This document shows positions 27,171 to 40,053 of a stretch of DNA of 64,000 nucleotides, one piece after another. Each line of letters opens with the position of its first letter. The first letter of the stretch is position 1. Source of the stretch: Bombus terrestris (Eukaryota > Arthropoda > Insecta > Hymenoptera > Apidae); NCBI RefSeq assembly GCF_910591885.1, contig NC_063279.1:9734001-9798000 (forward strand), read 5' to 3'. Position numbers and translations under genes: made by a program. The notes below the pieces were generated by a model. It did no database searches, was not told where the DNA came from, and worked only from the letters and a program-made list of their open reading frames with translations.

Positions 27171-30100
27171 TATCTATACGATATATCATTTAAAAGATTA
27201 AACGCATTACAGAATTTCAGTTAACGATATAGAATATGAGATCAACGTCCCAGAATCTCTGTCAACGTCTAACGTAATACGCTCGGAGATGGATTTGCAG
27301 AGTATGTTGTCGATAATGAACGGAAAATAATCGCGACGATTGATTGGCAGCGTTGTCTGTCTTTGTCGCGGGTGCACGGATAAGCCAGATAAAATTTGAA
27401 ATAGCGCGAAAAGAGCAAGACGGAAGCATCGCGAACAAAAGGTGAAAGAGAGAAGACAAAAAAGAAAGAAGAAAAAAAGAAGCGAGGGAGAAAGAGAGTC
27501 GAACTCTCGGTGGATCTGTCAGAGCAGAGAGCACGAGCAGGAGATGGGTAGAATCCCTTGTTTAAACAGAGGCACTTCGTATCCGGTCCGACGAGCGGCG
27601 CTTCGGTCCATGAACAAATGCGACTGTTCTTTGGATACTTTAATCCCAGGGATTGGCTGTAATTTATATCATTTGCTTCCCCCTCAAGTTTTTCCCTCTC
27701 CGCTACATCCTTTTGCTCGGCTACCTGTCTCTGTCCGTTTGTAAACCTAACCGGAATCAACGAACGCTTCCTTCTGCTTCCATCGCTCTTCCCCTCCCTT
27801 TTTCCCTTCTTCGTTTCACTTTTTTTCCCCCCTTTCTATCATTATTTCGTCCAGTCTGTTTCCACCCGACGCGATCAGAGAAAGGGTCGTAGATCCAAAG
27901 GAAACATTAAACGTTCATGCCTTTGAGATAATCGAGAGGAAGAATTCGAATATATTTTCTCTTCTTAGATTAGACGCCTGATTTCAAGGGTTGCGTAGTT
28001 TGGAGTGTAAATAATTGCAGGCCTGAGATTAACGAGTTAAGAAAGCTGGAAGAAAAGAAGGGAGGAGGTTAAATGGGTCTGAGGTAATTACTTCTTACTT
28101 ACGTAAATCTTATGAATTTAGGGCAAAAAGAGATCGTGGTTATTACGGTGTTTGTACTGTAAACTATGATATTATGTGATATAAATATCATGACGTTGAT
28201 ATTACATAGACAGACTTATGTTTCTAATGAGATTAAGAGATACGGCTTAATCATTTAGACGATGACGTGTAATATAGGAAGCGCAGTTTCTTCGTCGAAG
28301 AAATTAATGATATTAGAAAGACTTATTGAAAGGAAGCACAGTGTATAAGAAAGTACACGGCTGTTAACATTTCCTATTAACCTTTGTAATAATACTGATG
28401 AATTACTGTAGTTAAGAATTTTTTAATCAGAAGATTGTAAATAGTACACTAAAGTTTAATAAATTTGCTAAAATGTAACCGATTACATTTCTTCTTTCTT
28501 TTTTCCTTTTTTATTTTCTTTTTATTCTTTTTTTCTACGCTCGTGATTTTATTAAGATTGGTTTAGGCTTGGAAACATACGACAAGAATACGATATGGAA
28601 GATTAAAAACCGTTGTAGTCGTGAGAGATGGTCTCAAACAATTTCCTGCTTCGAAGGAAACGAGTTTTCGTCTATAAAAATCTGCAGTAACGTATTTCAA
28701 TCGCGACACATACCCTCATCTGATATTACAGCTGAAAATATTAGATTACTCAGTGAAATGTCTTCGCCGTTCATTGAGGTACCTCGGTGCTTTAAAGGCT
28801 TCGATGTGTCATACAATGTAGAAAGCACTCTTAGTTCTAGAGTGAACGTACCTATAGGAGAGGAATATTCAATGAGAAGAACTCGCAATTTTAAGACAAA
28901 AGCCTTCCAAGTTAAGCTACGTAGAAGAAGCAACTCGTAACATCATTATACATTCTAGCCATTCTACCCACCGTTTACTATTCCTCTGTGCTATATTTTA
29001 ATCTCTAACGAAATGTGAATAACTTCATTCTAGGTACATTATCGAAAATTCCCATTCTACAATTAATAATTCTCATAAATTGTCCATATCAATTAACCAT
29101 TGAAAACGTTCGAATAAATCGTTAAACAAATCGCGTGAAAATTACTCTGATCAAATGTAGGATGTTCTGAGGAACCTACGACTTCAATCGAATAACATCG
29201 GCAAAGATTCGGAAATAAAATCCCTAACAGATAGCCCTCGAATGTGATATATTTACAAACAGAATGACAAAATCCATCAGTGTTTAGAGTTTCACCCCAG
29301 CCGAACGATCTTGCACACCATGCTAGTAAAACACGCGAGACACCCACGACCATACAGGTTTCCAGAGTGGTGCAGCAGAGTCAGCGAGAAGCCGCAAAAA
29401 ATTCAACCCTGGAGAGCTGAGCCGCAGCTAAAAACGCTCTATAGCAAATAACGGAGTTTATTTTATGGAAATTCGTGGCATCGACTGGCCGTAAGTGCCG
29501 CTTCCTAGAATATTACCGCCTCGCAGAGAAGTACTGGTAACAGAGGAGTCGTTCGAGCCTCTTGTGAAACGAGAGACGCAGATGAGGTCGGAGCTGAATT
29601 GCGAGAACAGAGGAGGTAACCCGCGTGACATTCGAGCCTCTGTACTTGCTTGAAAGCGAAGCTTGGAAATTCGGCCTGCGCTGTCGTGTTCAACACAAAC
29701 TCCTCGGCTATTAACGTGTCATATAATGAACTGGCATTAGCTCTACCCTCTCTCGCTTCATCCCCCTGGCATTTCTGGATTACATTTGAATCGAGAGAAA
29801 ATAAAATGGGGCACGTACAGCCGTACGTTGTACACGGGTATGTGGGCGAGTTGTATGTTGTCTTAAGGTCCAGCAACCAGTTCCATGAAAGAGAACAGCT
29901 CACCGGACCACTCATTAGTATGCTAATAGCCGCGGTGAGAGCAGGTGTTAAATTTCAGGTTTCCAGCTTTCCCGCAAACTGTTCTACTCGCTAATGTCCG
30001 AACTCGCGGCTGTTAACTTTCCACCTTTCCGTGACCTGCTACTCGCCACCATGATCTTTCGCTACTTTTTCGGCGAGAATTCGCAGTTGCTGTGAAAAAC

Positions 30101-32401
30101 ACCGGGTAAAACCTACCCTGTCTAGCTATTCTCGTTCGAAGCAGCAGAATTTTCTGCTCTCGGTGGCTTACAAATAGTTATATCGCAGTAGTATTGCATT
30201 TGATGCAATATGTAGTATGTAGAGGTTTTAGATTGTCGTAGACATGCTTCTGAGGAAAACTGGTTCCATGGTTTTGCAATGAAATTGGTCGTTTTTAAAA
30301 ATTACTACTGATTAAATTCTCTTATGAACGAACGTAAATTCTTATTATACGAACGAAGGATCATAAATAATGTTTGAAGCATGGGAGCAAAAGAAGAAGA
30401 ATAGAATAGAAGAAGAGCCTCATTATATAAACAACATGACACCCGACAAATTTCATATATAGACGAAATTCTACTGTACCGTAAAAATATACCGGTGCCA
30501 TTGATGTGTCAGAAAAGTTTTCTAAATATAATGGATCCAAAATTGAATCGAATATCACCGGTGCTCTATAAAAGCACTGACAGAAGCCAAAATAAAATAT
30601 CGAGACCACTCTTCTGATCAACTACTCCGAGTGACAGACAAAAGTGATTTTCACTTGGAGAAGAGGCTTGCGAGCAAAGTGAAGCGGCTCGTACAGCATC
30701 TATAGGTCAGCCCCATCGGTATCTGTCAGGAAAGCAAGACACGTCTTCTGATCTTAGAGACAGGAACACAGTCGTTCTCATCGGTAAACAAACCGAAGAG
30801 CCAAAGTTTGCTGGCCGTGGATCGTGATGCTATTAAGGGATATGTCTGCGGTAAGATCTCTCACTCGAATCCACTATCGCCATCGATAACTCGCTTCTCC
30901 ACCCCCTGTTCCTGAATCCTTGCATGATTCGTCTCCATCGTGGCAAAGTTATCGTTTAATGGCAATCGCTTCGAATTCCAGGCGTGACGATTCGTCGAAC
31001 AGTTGCGACCTCGTATCGCTTGCTCGAAATCCAAACGACGATCTACTCAATAAAAAACAAGTATAATTGATTACACTTGCTTACGATCGATTACAACTAT
31101 CCTTGTTCCAAAGGAAACACTGCCATTTAAAATCTTTCGATTTGATCAGAATATTCTAAGCATTAGATCAGGACCATCTGTTTATTTATTGATAAAAGGG
31201 AATGATGTTTATCGAGGAAGGAGTTAGAACAATGTTGAAAGAAGGAGAAGATGCTAACAGAAAGGAATTTAAGTAATTCTAGCTACGATATTTTTATTTC
31301 ATTTATTTAGAAACGAGTTTAGGATCTGAAAGAAGAATTTATGTCACGAGAAATGACTGATACGTCGATAAAAATTATCCAACAGCCATAAACAAACAAA
31401 ACTGACTCTTCCAGAATCCAATTGCAAAACTATGCCTACAATTTTCTATTTACCTTTCTTTCCTAATTATTTATTCGTACACTTCGATCCTAATCACGTC
31501 CAATCCTTTCAATTGCAATCTTCAACCTGCAGAACAATCTTTAGCAAATGAAAACACAAAGAAGCGTTGTGTATTTCATCATTTTAGAATTAAATTTCAG
31601 CGAAGTTTGGATGCGCCAAAACCACCGTTAGAAACCACGTACATTTCAAGTAAATTATCTTACAGCATCCTCGAATGCCGAGACCATCTCCGCCAAGGAA
31701 CCGCGAACTGATTAATCCTCCCAAAGCACGGGTTCAAAACACGCGAGCAGATTAATCAGACAATAATTAACGAAGAACCGGCGTAACCCCCATCAGGCAC
31801 GTAATAAGCCACTATTAACCTCCTATTTCCACGAGTATTGTGTTTCTACGCGGAGGGTAGTTCACTTATCGTATAGAGAAGATGAAGGCAGGGGGGAAAT
31901 AGTTTCGTTTCAAGAAATAGGAAGTTAGCCGCAACCAGACGACTGTACCAGCCACGTCTAACGAGCCGTCGACTAAACCGGCGAGTCAAGTTGACATTAT
32001 CTCGAAAGAGGATAGGAAAAGGGAACGAAGTCGTGAGGAAAGTCGAGAATCGTCTTTACAGCGACGTTCGCAACGTCCGATTCAAGAATTTTCCGTTCTG
32101 TTTCGCTCGCTAGGTGCAACGTTGTTCCCGATATCGAATTCCACGCGTGGTGCTAGGGTTTTAACAGTTCGTTTCGTATCACGTTGGTTAATTCGCCAAT
32201 CTCGATCGAACCGTATTGACCTTCGCTACCGCCAACTGTAATCTAACGTGTCCTAATCACTCATTCTATTTATCGAATTCGTTGCTGTCGAACTCGTCGG
32301 CTTCTTTGATGTAATATCTTTGATTGGTTCGCTGGTCGTCGCGCGAAAAGTGATTTTCCAACGAAACCGCGAATAACGTCCCTTTCTACTTATCTTTTTC
32401 T

Positions 32402-32405
<4 letters not shown>
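27171..32405. other. Non-coding stretch, no supported gene
   Basis: Frames up to 163 codons (27,269-27,760, minus) coincide with a purine/pyrimidine-skewed tract (GA-rich on plus around 27,420-27,500, CT-rich at 27,660-27,850) that lacks stop codons by composition. The 123-codon frame at 28,569-28,940 lacks an ATG at its start and matches nothing I know. A small ATGATATT/AATATCAT hairpin is at 28,166-28,191. Nothing else is supportable. Confidence 0.5.

Positions 32406-32432
<27 letters not shown>
32406..32432. repeat. (TC)n microsatellite
   Basis: About 13 uninterrupted CT dinucleotides inside a longer pyrimidine-rich tract. Confidence 0.95.
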
Positions 32433-32439
<7 letters not shown>

Positions 32440-34492
32440 TTCGCTTTTTTTTCTTTGTTCGCGCTTGCGTTTTCCGTGAAAACATCGATTTGCGGGGAAA
32501 TCTTGTTGGTTTAAGTAATTAGAGAGGATTGCGTGCGCGAACGTTTTTAACTCGGTCTGCGTGCGACATTTCCCCGACACAGACAACTACTTTGTGGCAG
32601 ACTTTAAACAATCGCCAGAGGATTTGTTTGAGTAAAAAGTTTAACGCTTGTTTCGCGGGCTCCCGTGTAATTAAAGCAAGTTCTTTTTCCTCTTCAAGGT
32701 GTTCTTTTTTCTTCCTCTTCTGAATTGTCGATGTTCATAGCGAGATGATTGCTTGTTTATACTATTAGATAGGATAGTTTTATTTGTGTCGTTATAGAAA
32801 GTATGTGGATTAACTTGTTTAGCTGTTTCTATTTCTTTTATTGCATTCATTCATTAATACCATTCTCTTTGTCTTGAACTTCATTGAAATCGTTTTTCTT
32901 AATTGTATTTCTTGTTGTTTTTCTTATACAGTATCGAGTATTGTGTGCGATATGTGTATGAAAGCGGGACACTGTAATCTTGTTAATAAATACAATAAAG
33001 ATATGTACAAACATAATTTTATTTCTTCAAATGATCAATTTCCGTAAATATCTAAAAACATGTATAAACGAATCATCGTAAATTCTTTTGAGAGAATCAA
33101 AATAGCAATATCAATGTTTCAAACTTGACCAACACCATACATATTAATCAATCACCGAAATTCTTGTAATATTAACACCTCGTTATTATAATTCTATGAG
33201 AATGTACACACTAATGTTACATGTTTACACTTCATTAATACATTGCTTGTATTTTATTCCTATATCGCTTTTTAATCCGAAAATTAAGCCGGTTAACGAT
33301 AATCAGTTAGACGATTTAACCGTAAATATACATTGGAAATATTTCTAACTCGGAACTTCCAAACAATTTCCTTTCAATTATTTCGAAGCAACTGGAAACA
33401 CTTGGTAAGGTTCCATAAATCACTGGAAACAACATTGATTTTACCCGCGTAGCAGCATCGCCTGTACCCTATGAAAGATAACCCGAGCGTAAGCTTGAAA
33501 AACGAAGAAAATGAGGCGGAATAGGAGGAAAAATATGTATCAATACGTTTAAAATGTTCGAGCAGTTTCATGCGAGGGCTGGTAGTTTTTACAATTAACT
33601 GACGTTCGAGGTGGTCCACGCTAATAGAATTTCTTCGCCGATCGGGGGACAGAATAAAACAACTTTAATCCAGGGACAGAAACTTTTAAATCTTCGGTAA
33701 TCTCACCTCCGACCGATTCCAGCAATATTACCGCCAGAATGAATTGTTTCTGGCGGACGTCGAGCAACGCCATGGACAACGTGGGGGAGGATATATATCC
33801 GGTGTCTCGTTCCGTGGAGTTTGCATTCTTAAGCGGAGCTTGCGCGTATATTTTCGTGTCGCTTAAACACGCGAGCATTTTCCAAGATCAATATTTACGG
33901 ACGGTCAACTACGATGGCAAAGTAGTACCAACAGGGAATCGTAAATATATTACTTCTGAAAAGCTGGCTCAGGCAAGGGGATTGAACTTTTCATCTAGTT
34001 AAATGTGTATGTAAGTCGGTTTATATTTTGGGTAAACTTCTGCATTTCGTTTCGACGAATTAAAGTTATTAGTGCAATATTGCTTCAAAAGATTATTCGG
34101 TGTTTAATATCAGTCACTTGGATCAAACACGAAACGTGATCAATTTTGTAAAATAAATTTAATTAAGTTTGTTTTAATCGCGATGAATTCAAATTTGTAA
34201 ATAATCAAGCTGGCTCAATCCATATCGAAATTAACTCTTTCACGGTGTATCACGAAGGAAACTCGGCCAAGCAACGAAATACAGTACAGTACTGTTTCTA
34301 TATCTTCAATAAATCGAACGTAATGTAAATTGTGCGGATTTTAAAAATTTGAATTTTATATATCCAATATCAGAATGAGGAAATATACATATATAATTAT
34401 TTTCCAAGTCGTTCATTCTCAATTCATTGTTACTTTATAATGTTACCCTGTCAAACTGGATGAAACGTTCTTCTAATTAACAGTCGCTATTC
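32433..34492. other. Non-coding stretch, nothing recognised
   Basis: AT-rich sequence with short chance frames only (the longest is about 87 codons). I see no repeats or RNA genes. Confidence 0.5.
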
Positions 34493-34935
34493 TTAAATAT
34501 CTACAGTCGAAAATGAACATTGGACTAAATTACTTTAAATATTCACTGCAATCTAGAGAGTAACAGATATACACTTAGATTTCAGCTATATATTTCCAGC
34601 TAACGTAGATGCTGTTTCTAACGAGAGTTTAAACGATCGCTGTGCTTGAATATTGTAGAACAAACTTACCTTTAATTTTGTTTTAACCGCGTTGGATTAA
34701 AGTTTCTAAATTACCAACGTTCATAGGTATATTTATGTGGAAATCGACGTTCGTTTAAATAAGAATTTTTATCTTAATTTCTCTTTAAACGCATAAATAT
34801 CTACAATTTCAGTAAATATCCGTTGCAATTTAGAGAGTAACAGATACGTAAACTTAGATTCCAGGTATATTCTCCATCGGCCAGCGTAAATGTTCAGTCT
34901 AATGAGGGTCTGTACGATCGGTGGCGCACTATACG
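34493..34935 (+). repeat. Diverged local duplication, about 277-300 bp apart
   Basis: A segment beginning TAAATATCTACA at about 34,495 and running to about 34,650 recurs at about 34,795-34,935. Shared blocks in the same order include TAGAGAGTAACAGATA (34,554 and 34,831, 277 bp apart), ACTTAGATT and ACGATCG. Between the blocks there are many substitutions and at least one indel of about 23 bases. This is an old direct duplication of non-coding DNA, or two decayed copies of one repeat family. Confidence 0.65.
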
Positions 34936-36429
34936 TTTATCCTAATCCCTTGCACAACTGTCTATAGTCCGCGTATGTAGACATAGATCGTTTGCCCATG
35001 TACGAACGGAATATTTATCGGAATACAATTAAGTAACGCTGTACAAGAAGGATAAAATGGACGTGAGAAATAGTGAACAAATTGCAAGCTTATTACACTA
35101 AGATACAAAACATACCGATTACTAATTCATCTCTTGAAAAATTGTTCTTCAAGTAAATGCTCTTTTATTTCCTTTTTTTTCTCTTCTAATTATCGAATGA
35201 TAAATGATAGAATAATGTAAAATTCAAACCAAATATTCGATGAAATCGCTACTGTGTCGAATAAATGATTCAATGTCGCGATCCGCTTAATTTTTCTTCG
35301 AATTTTCTTTTGGGCTGAAAAATCTCGATCGATAAACCGAATGGATTTTACAGAAGAAGAATCGTTTTTCGAAACCTTAATGCAGAGCTTGTTATTTCGA
35401 GTGAATTCGATCCCCGATAATTTTCGAACGCGGCAATCCTCGGAATTGGGTCAACGGTGTCCCGACACCCAGAATTTTCGCCGCGACTTTATCAAACTGC
35501 CCTACTCGAGCTCGTCATCCTGACAATCGAAACACTCCACCGGAGCAAAACGTCAAACGACCACGCTGATAATATCCCATACGATGGACAACAAAAAAAT
35601 CCAATCGAGTGGACGTGACGCGATACATCGGCGTTGACCTTCGTAAACACGCACGACTCTATCAGAGCTTCAACCCCCAGAAGAAATATCCTACAACTTC
35701 ATCAACTTCTCCACTCTCGATCTCGAAAACCTAGATAACTTACAGAATACAAACGATAGTAGATTTATCATAAATGAGCTGCAAATAAGAATCATAACAG
35801 GCATAAACACATTCGTTCAAACATACAAAAACTTGTTAAAAAAGAAAGAAAAACTTGTTAAATTGTAACCTCAGATATGAACCATAAATTGGACTTCATA
35901 AATTGGAAATCAGAGAAAATATAACAATGTCACAGATATCATTTTCTCAAACCTACTTTGGAATTTACCATTATTTATGGCACCGCCTCGCGATGATCGA
36001 ATTTATAAAATGTATGTTTTGAAAATTAACTAATGAAATCTAAAATATATAAAAAGGGAAGTCCGATTAATTTAACTCCTGACTCTTTGTCTCGATGACA
36101 ATATCAATGATACCGAAGAAAGGTACCAGTCCTTCAACCCTCTCGGCTATTAAATCGTAGAAATTCAGCTTACGTTCACCTACGTCCATTTATCCCTCGA
36201 ATTAAGCGCCCTAATGATAGAAATTGCATCCTTTCATAACAGGTAATCAGATTGCCGATGTTTATACATTCGTGGAAGGTTGAAAGTTGCAAAATGTACA
36301 AGCTGCAAGTAATACGAGAAAATAGGATATACTGAACGCGTTACAATATTTAGCAGTTCAAACAAATCTCTCAATTTCTTGAACAGCGTTCGTAAAAATT
36401 CGATTTTGCATAAACATAACCAAGAAGGA
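34936..36429. other. Non-coding stretch, nothing recognised
   Basis: AT-rich sequence. The only frames are about 60-80 codons long. I see no exon-like or repeat signal. Confidence 0.5.
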
Positions 36430-37110
36430 TCGAGTGGCGAAGCTCGCGTCTGTTTCGTCCTCGATCCACCCCACGACACTTGGAGCGGTTGCCTCGGTCG
36501 GTTTTGCCGCGGGAAAAGTCAGCAGAGGTTCTCGAGGCCCGCGGCGTGCTCGCAGAGCGTCAGAGAGAGGCAGTAACTGCTGGGAATCGCGTGTCCTAGG
36601 GTGGAGTCAGCCTCAAGAGCGACGTAGGAGAGCAGCGTTCTAGGTGCGGATGGCAGCGGGGGTGTAGGTGCTGCTGCGCCCTCGGGCAGACCGCGAATCC
36701 CGGATCGATCTCCCCCATAGCTATGACGTCATGGCCGACCCACTCTCGCGACGCCACCCTCGTTCACCGACAACCGCCCCCGCCGCCCCGCAATCCCGCA
36801 GTTCCGCAGCACCGCAACTCCAGCGACCTAGCCATCCAACCTTTCCCTTCTCCACTTCCGGCTGCCTCTCCCTCTCGCTCTCTCAACCCTCTCTTTTACC
36901 CTCTCTGTCTCTCTTACTGACGGCTGGACCGCCGACCCTGGAGCTACTGACGTGCACGCCAATATCGTCTACCGGCTGCACCAGCGTCCCTCATCTCCGC
37001 CGGGAAACGCTGCTTGGATTTATTCTAAACGCCTTTTTTCCCAGGGAGCCAAGCTGAAAGCTTCTTTCAACCGCGTCCAACTAGACAGGCGACACCTTCC
37101 ACGATGTTGA
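36430..37110. promoter_or_regulatory. GC/CpG-rich block, possible promoter or 5' exon
   Basis: This is the most GC-rich block in the window, sharply set off from AT-rich flanks. It carries a pyrimidine-rich tract (about 36,840-36,920) and a perfect CRE palindrome TGACGTCA. The 129-codon plus-strand frame (36,668-37,057) is compositionally Pro/Ser/Leu-rich and shows no domain, so I do not call it a CDS. ACAAGGTAGGA at about 37,255 could serve as a plus-strand splice donor, but direction is undecided. A promoter or untranslated exon is the most likely role, by analogy with insect CpG-rich promoters. Confidence 0.3.
36724..36731. promoter_or_regulatory. Perfect CRE site TGACGTCA
   Basis: The full 8-bp palindromic cAMP-response element, bound by CREB/ATF bZIP proteins in animals, lies in the middle of the CpG-rich block. 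The motif is seen directly. Function is inferred from its position in a promoter-like island. Confidence 0.4.
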
Positions 37111-37630
37111 TCGAGGTGAATGTCTGTTTCCACAGAATACGATCTTGCAACGTGTATGGGCTATTGAGAGGGTCGTTGTTACACGCGGCAAATTCGATCG
37201 CGATCTTCCGCTGGGTGACTGTTGCAGAGAATCGTATTCAGTAGGAAGATGATGACAAGGTAGGACAGGGATTTTTGGGGAAGGGGGAAATCGTTAGGTA
37301 GATCGGAAGTTAACTGGTTTTGGAATGGGAGATATGAGGGATAGGAGGTGAGGATAGACTAATTGTACTTTGGTGGTTCGAAGATTTTGGACTATACGTT
37401 GAGGTACATGATTTTGGTAGAAATATGAATGTACGAATAGAGTTTTGTTGTGCGTGTGCTTAAAAGTCTTGAGGTAATTATTGTAGGTATATTATGTTAT
37501 TATTATAAAATTTAAAAATCAGATATAAGTTCGTAGTTTACACTAGATAATCTATACCAAATATGAAAATCTTATTAAAAATAGGAAATATCCTGGGATT
37601 TTCAAACGAGCGTACGTATATGTATACTAC
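37111..37630. other. Non-coding stretch, nothing recognised
   Basis: Transition from the CpG-rich block to AT-rich sequence. No frame or repeat worth reporting. Confidence 0.5.
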
Positions 37631-37648
37631 GTAGACTATGTAGTCTAC
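37631..37648. repeat. Palindrome GTAGACTA-TG-TAGTCTAC
   Basis: Perfect 8-bp inverted arms with a 2-bp centre, placed between two copies of the self-complementary TATATGTATA-type motif (about 37,617-37,627 and 37,655-37,668). It could cruciform or hairpin. No function is evident. Confidence 0.75.
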
Positions 37649-39570
37649 ATAAAAGTATATGTATACATAATCTACTGTTCACGTAATATGCGCGTACATA
37701 TTAGCGACTTTTCATCTAATTACCATGTGTGATTACTTTATTAAAAAATCTTTGGATATCAAACGAAATTTGATCTTCCAACGCTACGATCACATTTTCC
37801 ATAAAAGTGAAAAGCTCCTTAAAGATTCGAATATCACCGTAATAACGAGTCTCATTTTTCTTTCTAAAGATTTATCAAAGGAAAGATTTAACGACATTCT
37901 CTTGTATCAGTAAAACGAATTTTGAAAAATATTTTGCCTTCATACACAAAGCTCTTGGACAATAGAGTGAATGAACGTATCGCATATGATATACGTACTT
38001 GCATAGAAGACACGTAACGTAATTACGTTACTAATTAGTCAAACTATGTATGTAACAGAAACTCCGACGTGCTGCTTTATCATTAATAAATATCACTCTC
38101 GCTCTTTATCGAATCTATTATCAAATCATCCAATATTCAGAGGAGGATCGAGACGAGTCGTCGAGAGTCTTGATTTATGGATTCACCTGGAATTTCAAAC
38201 TTCAACATCCAGCGAGGGGGCGAGAACAAGGGCCGGAGAATATGGGGGTGTTTCACCTTGACCCTTTCGAACGTTGTTGCCACACAGGTCGTATTTTAAC
38301 CCTTCGCGAGATAGCGGCGGTTTGAAAAGATGAAATATACTCGATGCTGTAACTTTTTCGCAGGTTATTCAGGTGTACAAAGTAGACGGACTTTCCTCGT
38401 TTCTTTCCCCCTTGTCTCTCATACTTTTCCCCTTTTCTCAAAAACGAAAGCTAGCGAAAACGTGTCATCGCTTTTCTGCCAGTGGAACGAGCGTACGAGG
38501 AAACGACGCAAGTTATCTAGTCTAACAAAGCACTCTCGTTTCGCGGTTATACGTTTCAGTTACTTGTTCATCCTTTAAATAGTGGCGCGAAGTTGCGGCT
38601 CGGTCGTTTCAAAGTGTGTCGTGTTTTCTTTTTCTTCCTTCTCCACCTTTCTTTTTCCTTGCTTTTTGTACAGCGTACAATGAAAAAAAAAATGACCCGG
38701 ATGAAAATGGAGAGGATAAAAAATATAATAACGCATTCTATTACCGTTCCCTTCGTAACACTCGCTGCGGTCGCTGTAGCTCGCCGTAAAAGGAACTCAT
38801 AATGAACTAGCGTGATTACTTTTTCAAACTGAACGTTTCTTTGACTTCGCGTTACGCGACTCTCGAAGACAGAATCGCATTAGAACAGCGCGTACAATCC
38901 ACGTGTTGATCAAGAACGACGATACTGCTCGTATCGAAACGTCAGACGTATAAATTGGGAACGATATCGATCTATGTATTAATAATTTTTTAAATTAACC
39001 CGAGCCTCTGAAAGTTTTCCCAATAACAGAAAGAAAAATGAGAGAGAGATTCCATTTTCTCGGCGAGACCGAAAGGAAACCCATCTCGTTGGCTGGGAGG
39101 AGGTGTACGTACAAGGATATCATTCGGCCTGCTCGAAATTATTCTGAACTTCTACATAAATTATTCAAGCAACCGGGACACGGTTCGATGTTAGTCGCAA
39201 AAATAGCAGCTAATATCAACGCAAACTCCTCGTTGGTTAACTTTTTATCGAACAAGACGCTCATCTACAAATTATACTTGCATACGTTCTGGGTCTATTC
39301 GCGGATCCGATGCTCTGCCATTTATTCCACATTATTCTAGAACGACTACGAAAATTTTCAGACATCGTTGCTATGCGCTATTAACAAATATATGTTACTG
39401 TTGCATAGAAAAATGTGTGATTTCATACATAGTTGATGTGAAGTTAGTAAATGATTGACCATTTTACGTTTTCATCTTCAACTGTATATTATAATATTTA
39501 TAGTTTTATAGTTTATGTGCAATTCTACAAAGTATAGTTCTTAAGCACGAAACTCAATTTCTTCTAATTT
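37649..39570. other. Non-coding stretch, no supported gene
   Basis: Short frames only (up to 100 codons at 39,038-39,340, plus). A pyrimidine-rich tract at 38,620-38,670 and an A-run near 38,685 are low complexity. I see no gene. Confidence 0.5.
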
Positions 39571-39591
39571 TATAATAATAATAATAATATA
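39571..39591. repeat. (TAA)n microsatellite
   Basis: About six consecutive ATA/TAA units in an AT-rich setting. Confidence 0.85.
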
Positions 39592-39941
39592 GTAACTTTT
39601 AATTCCTATGATGTTAAGTCATAGTATGGAAACGATTATGTAACAGAAAAGAAACACGAATTTCTATTTTAATACAGTCAAAAGCTAATGATAGAAAGTC
39701 AAAGCTGCAAATAAAGAGATAATTATTAATTAATGACTATCATAAATTATCTGAATGCCCGTAATACGCAACATGATCCTAAAGGAATGCATCTAATTTT
39801 GTAACCAAACGCTGTTGTAAGCTGCAATAATTTAACAACGCGTATTAATTCGACTTAATTGCTTCTAATAATTTGGTTTCGTTTATTCGTGACAATTTAA
39901 TTTACCAAATTAAGCGACCTTTCTACTTGACGCCTGATACG

Positions 39942-40053
39942 GGCACCTCTCCACCTCGCACCCCTTTTACCGAATTGTAAGCCACCATTTGCTTACATTC
40001 GGGCTATTAGCGTATTCATGCTGTTACATTACTCTTCCATTAAACGAGGTGCC
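39942..40053. other. Nested stem-loop region
   Basis: An outer pair GGCACCTC (39,942-39,949) and GAGGTGCC (40,046-40,053) encloses an inner hairpin. The inner arms are CCGAATTGTAAGC (39,969-39,981) and GCTTACATTCGG (39,990-40,001), which pair over 12 bp with one bulged T and an 8-nt loop. The arms are seen directly. Whether this is a structured RNA, a binding-site arrangement or chance is unknown. The inner hairpin is too short for a typical microRNA precursor. Confidence 0.35.

Noticed and set aside
27262..27760. Overlapping minus-strand frames of 90 and 163 codons
   Set aside because: They coincide with strand-biased purine/pyrimidine sequence that lacks stop codons by composition. Translations are Ser/Phe/Leu-rich low complexity.
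28569..28940. 123-codon plus-strand frame with fairly protein-like composition
   Set aside because: It begins at TTG rather than ATG, follows a poly-T tract, has no domain I recognise, and overlaps a 78-codon frame on the other strand. It is treated as a chance frame.
36668..37057. 129-codon plus-strand frame in the CpG-rich block
   Set aside because: Pro/Ser/Leu-rich with several overlapping frames in other registers, as expected from GC-rich sequence without coding selection.
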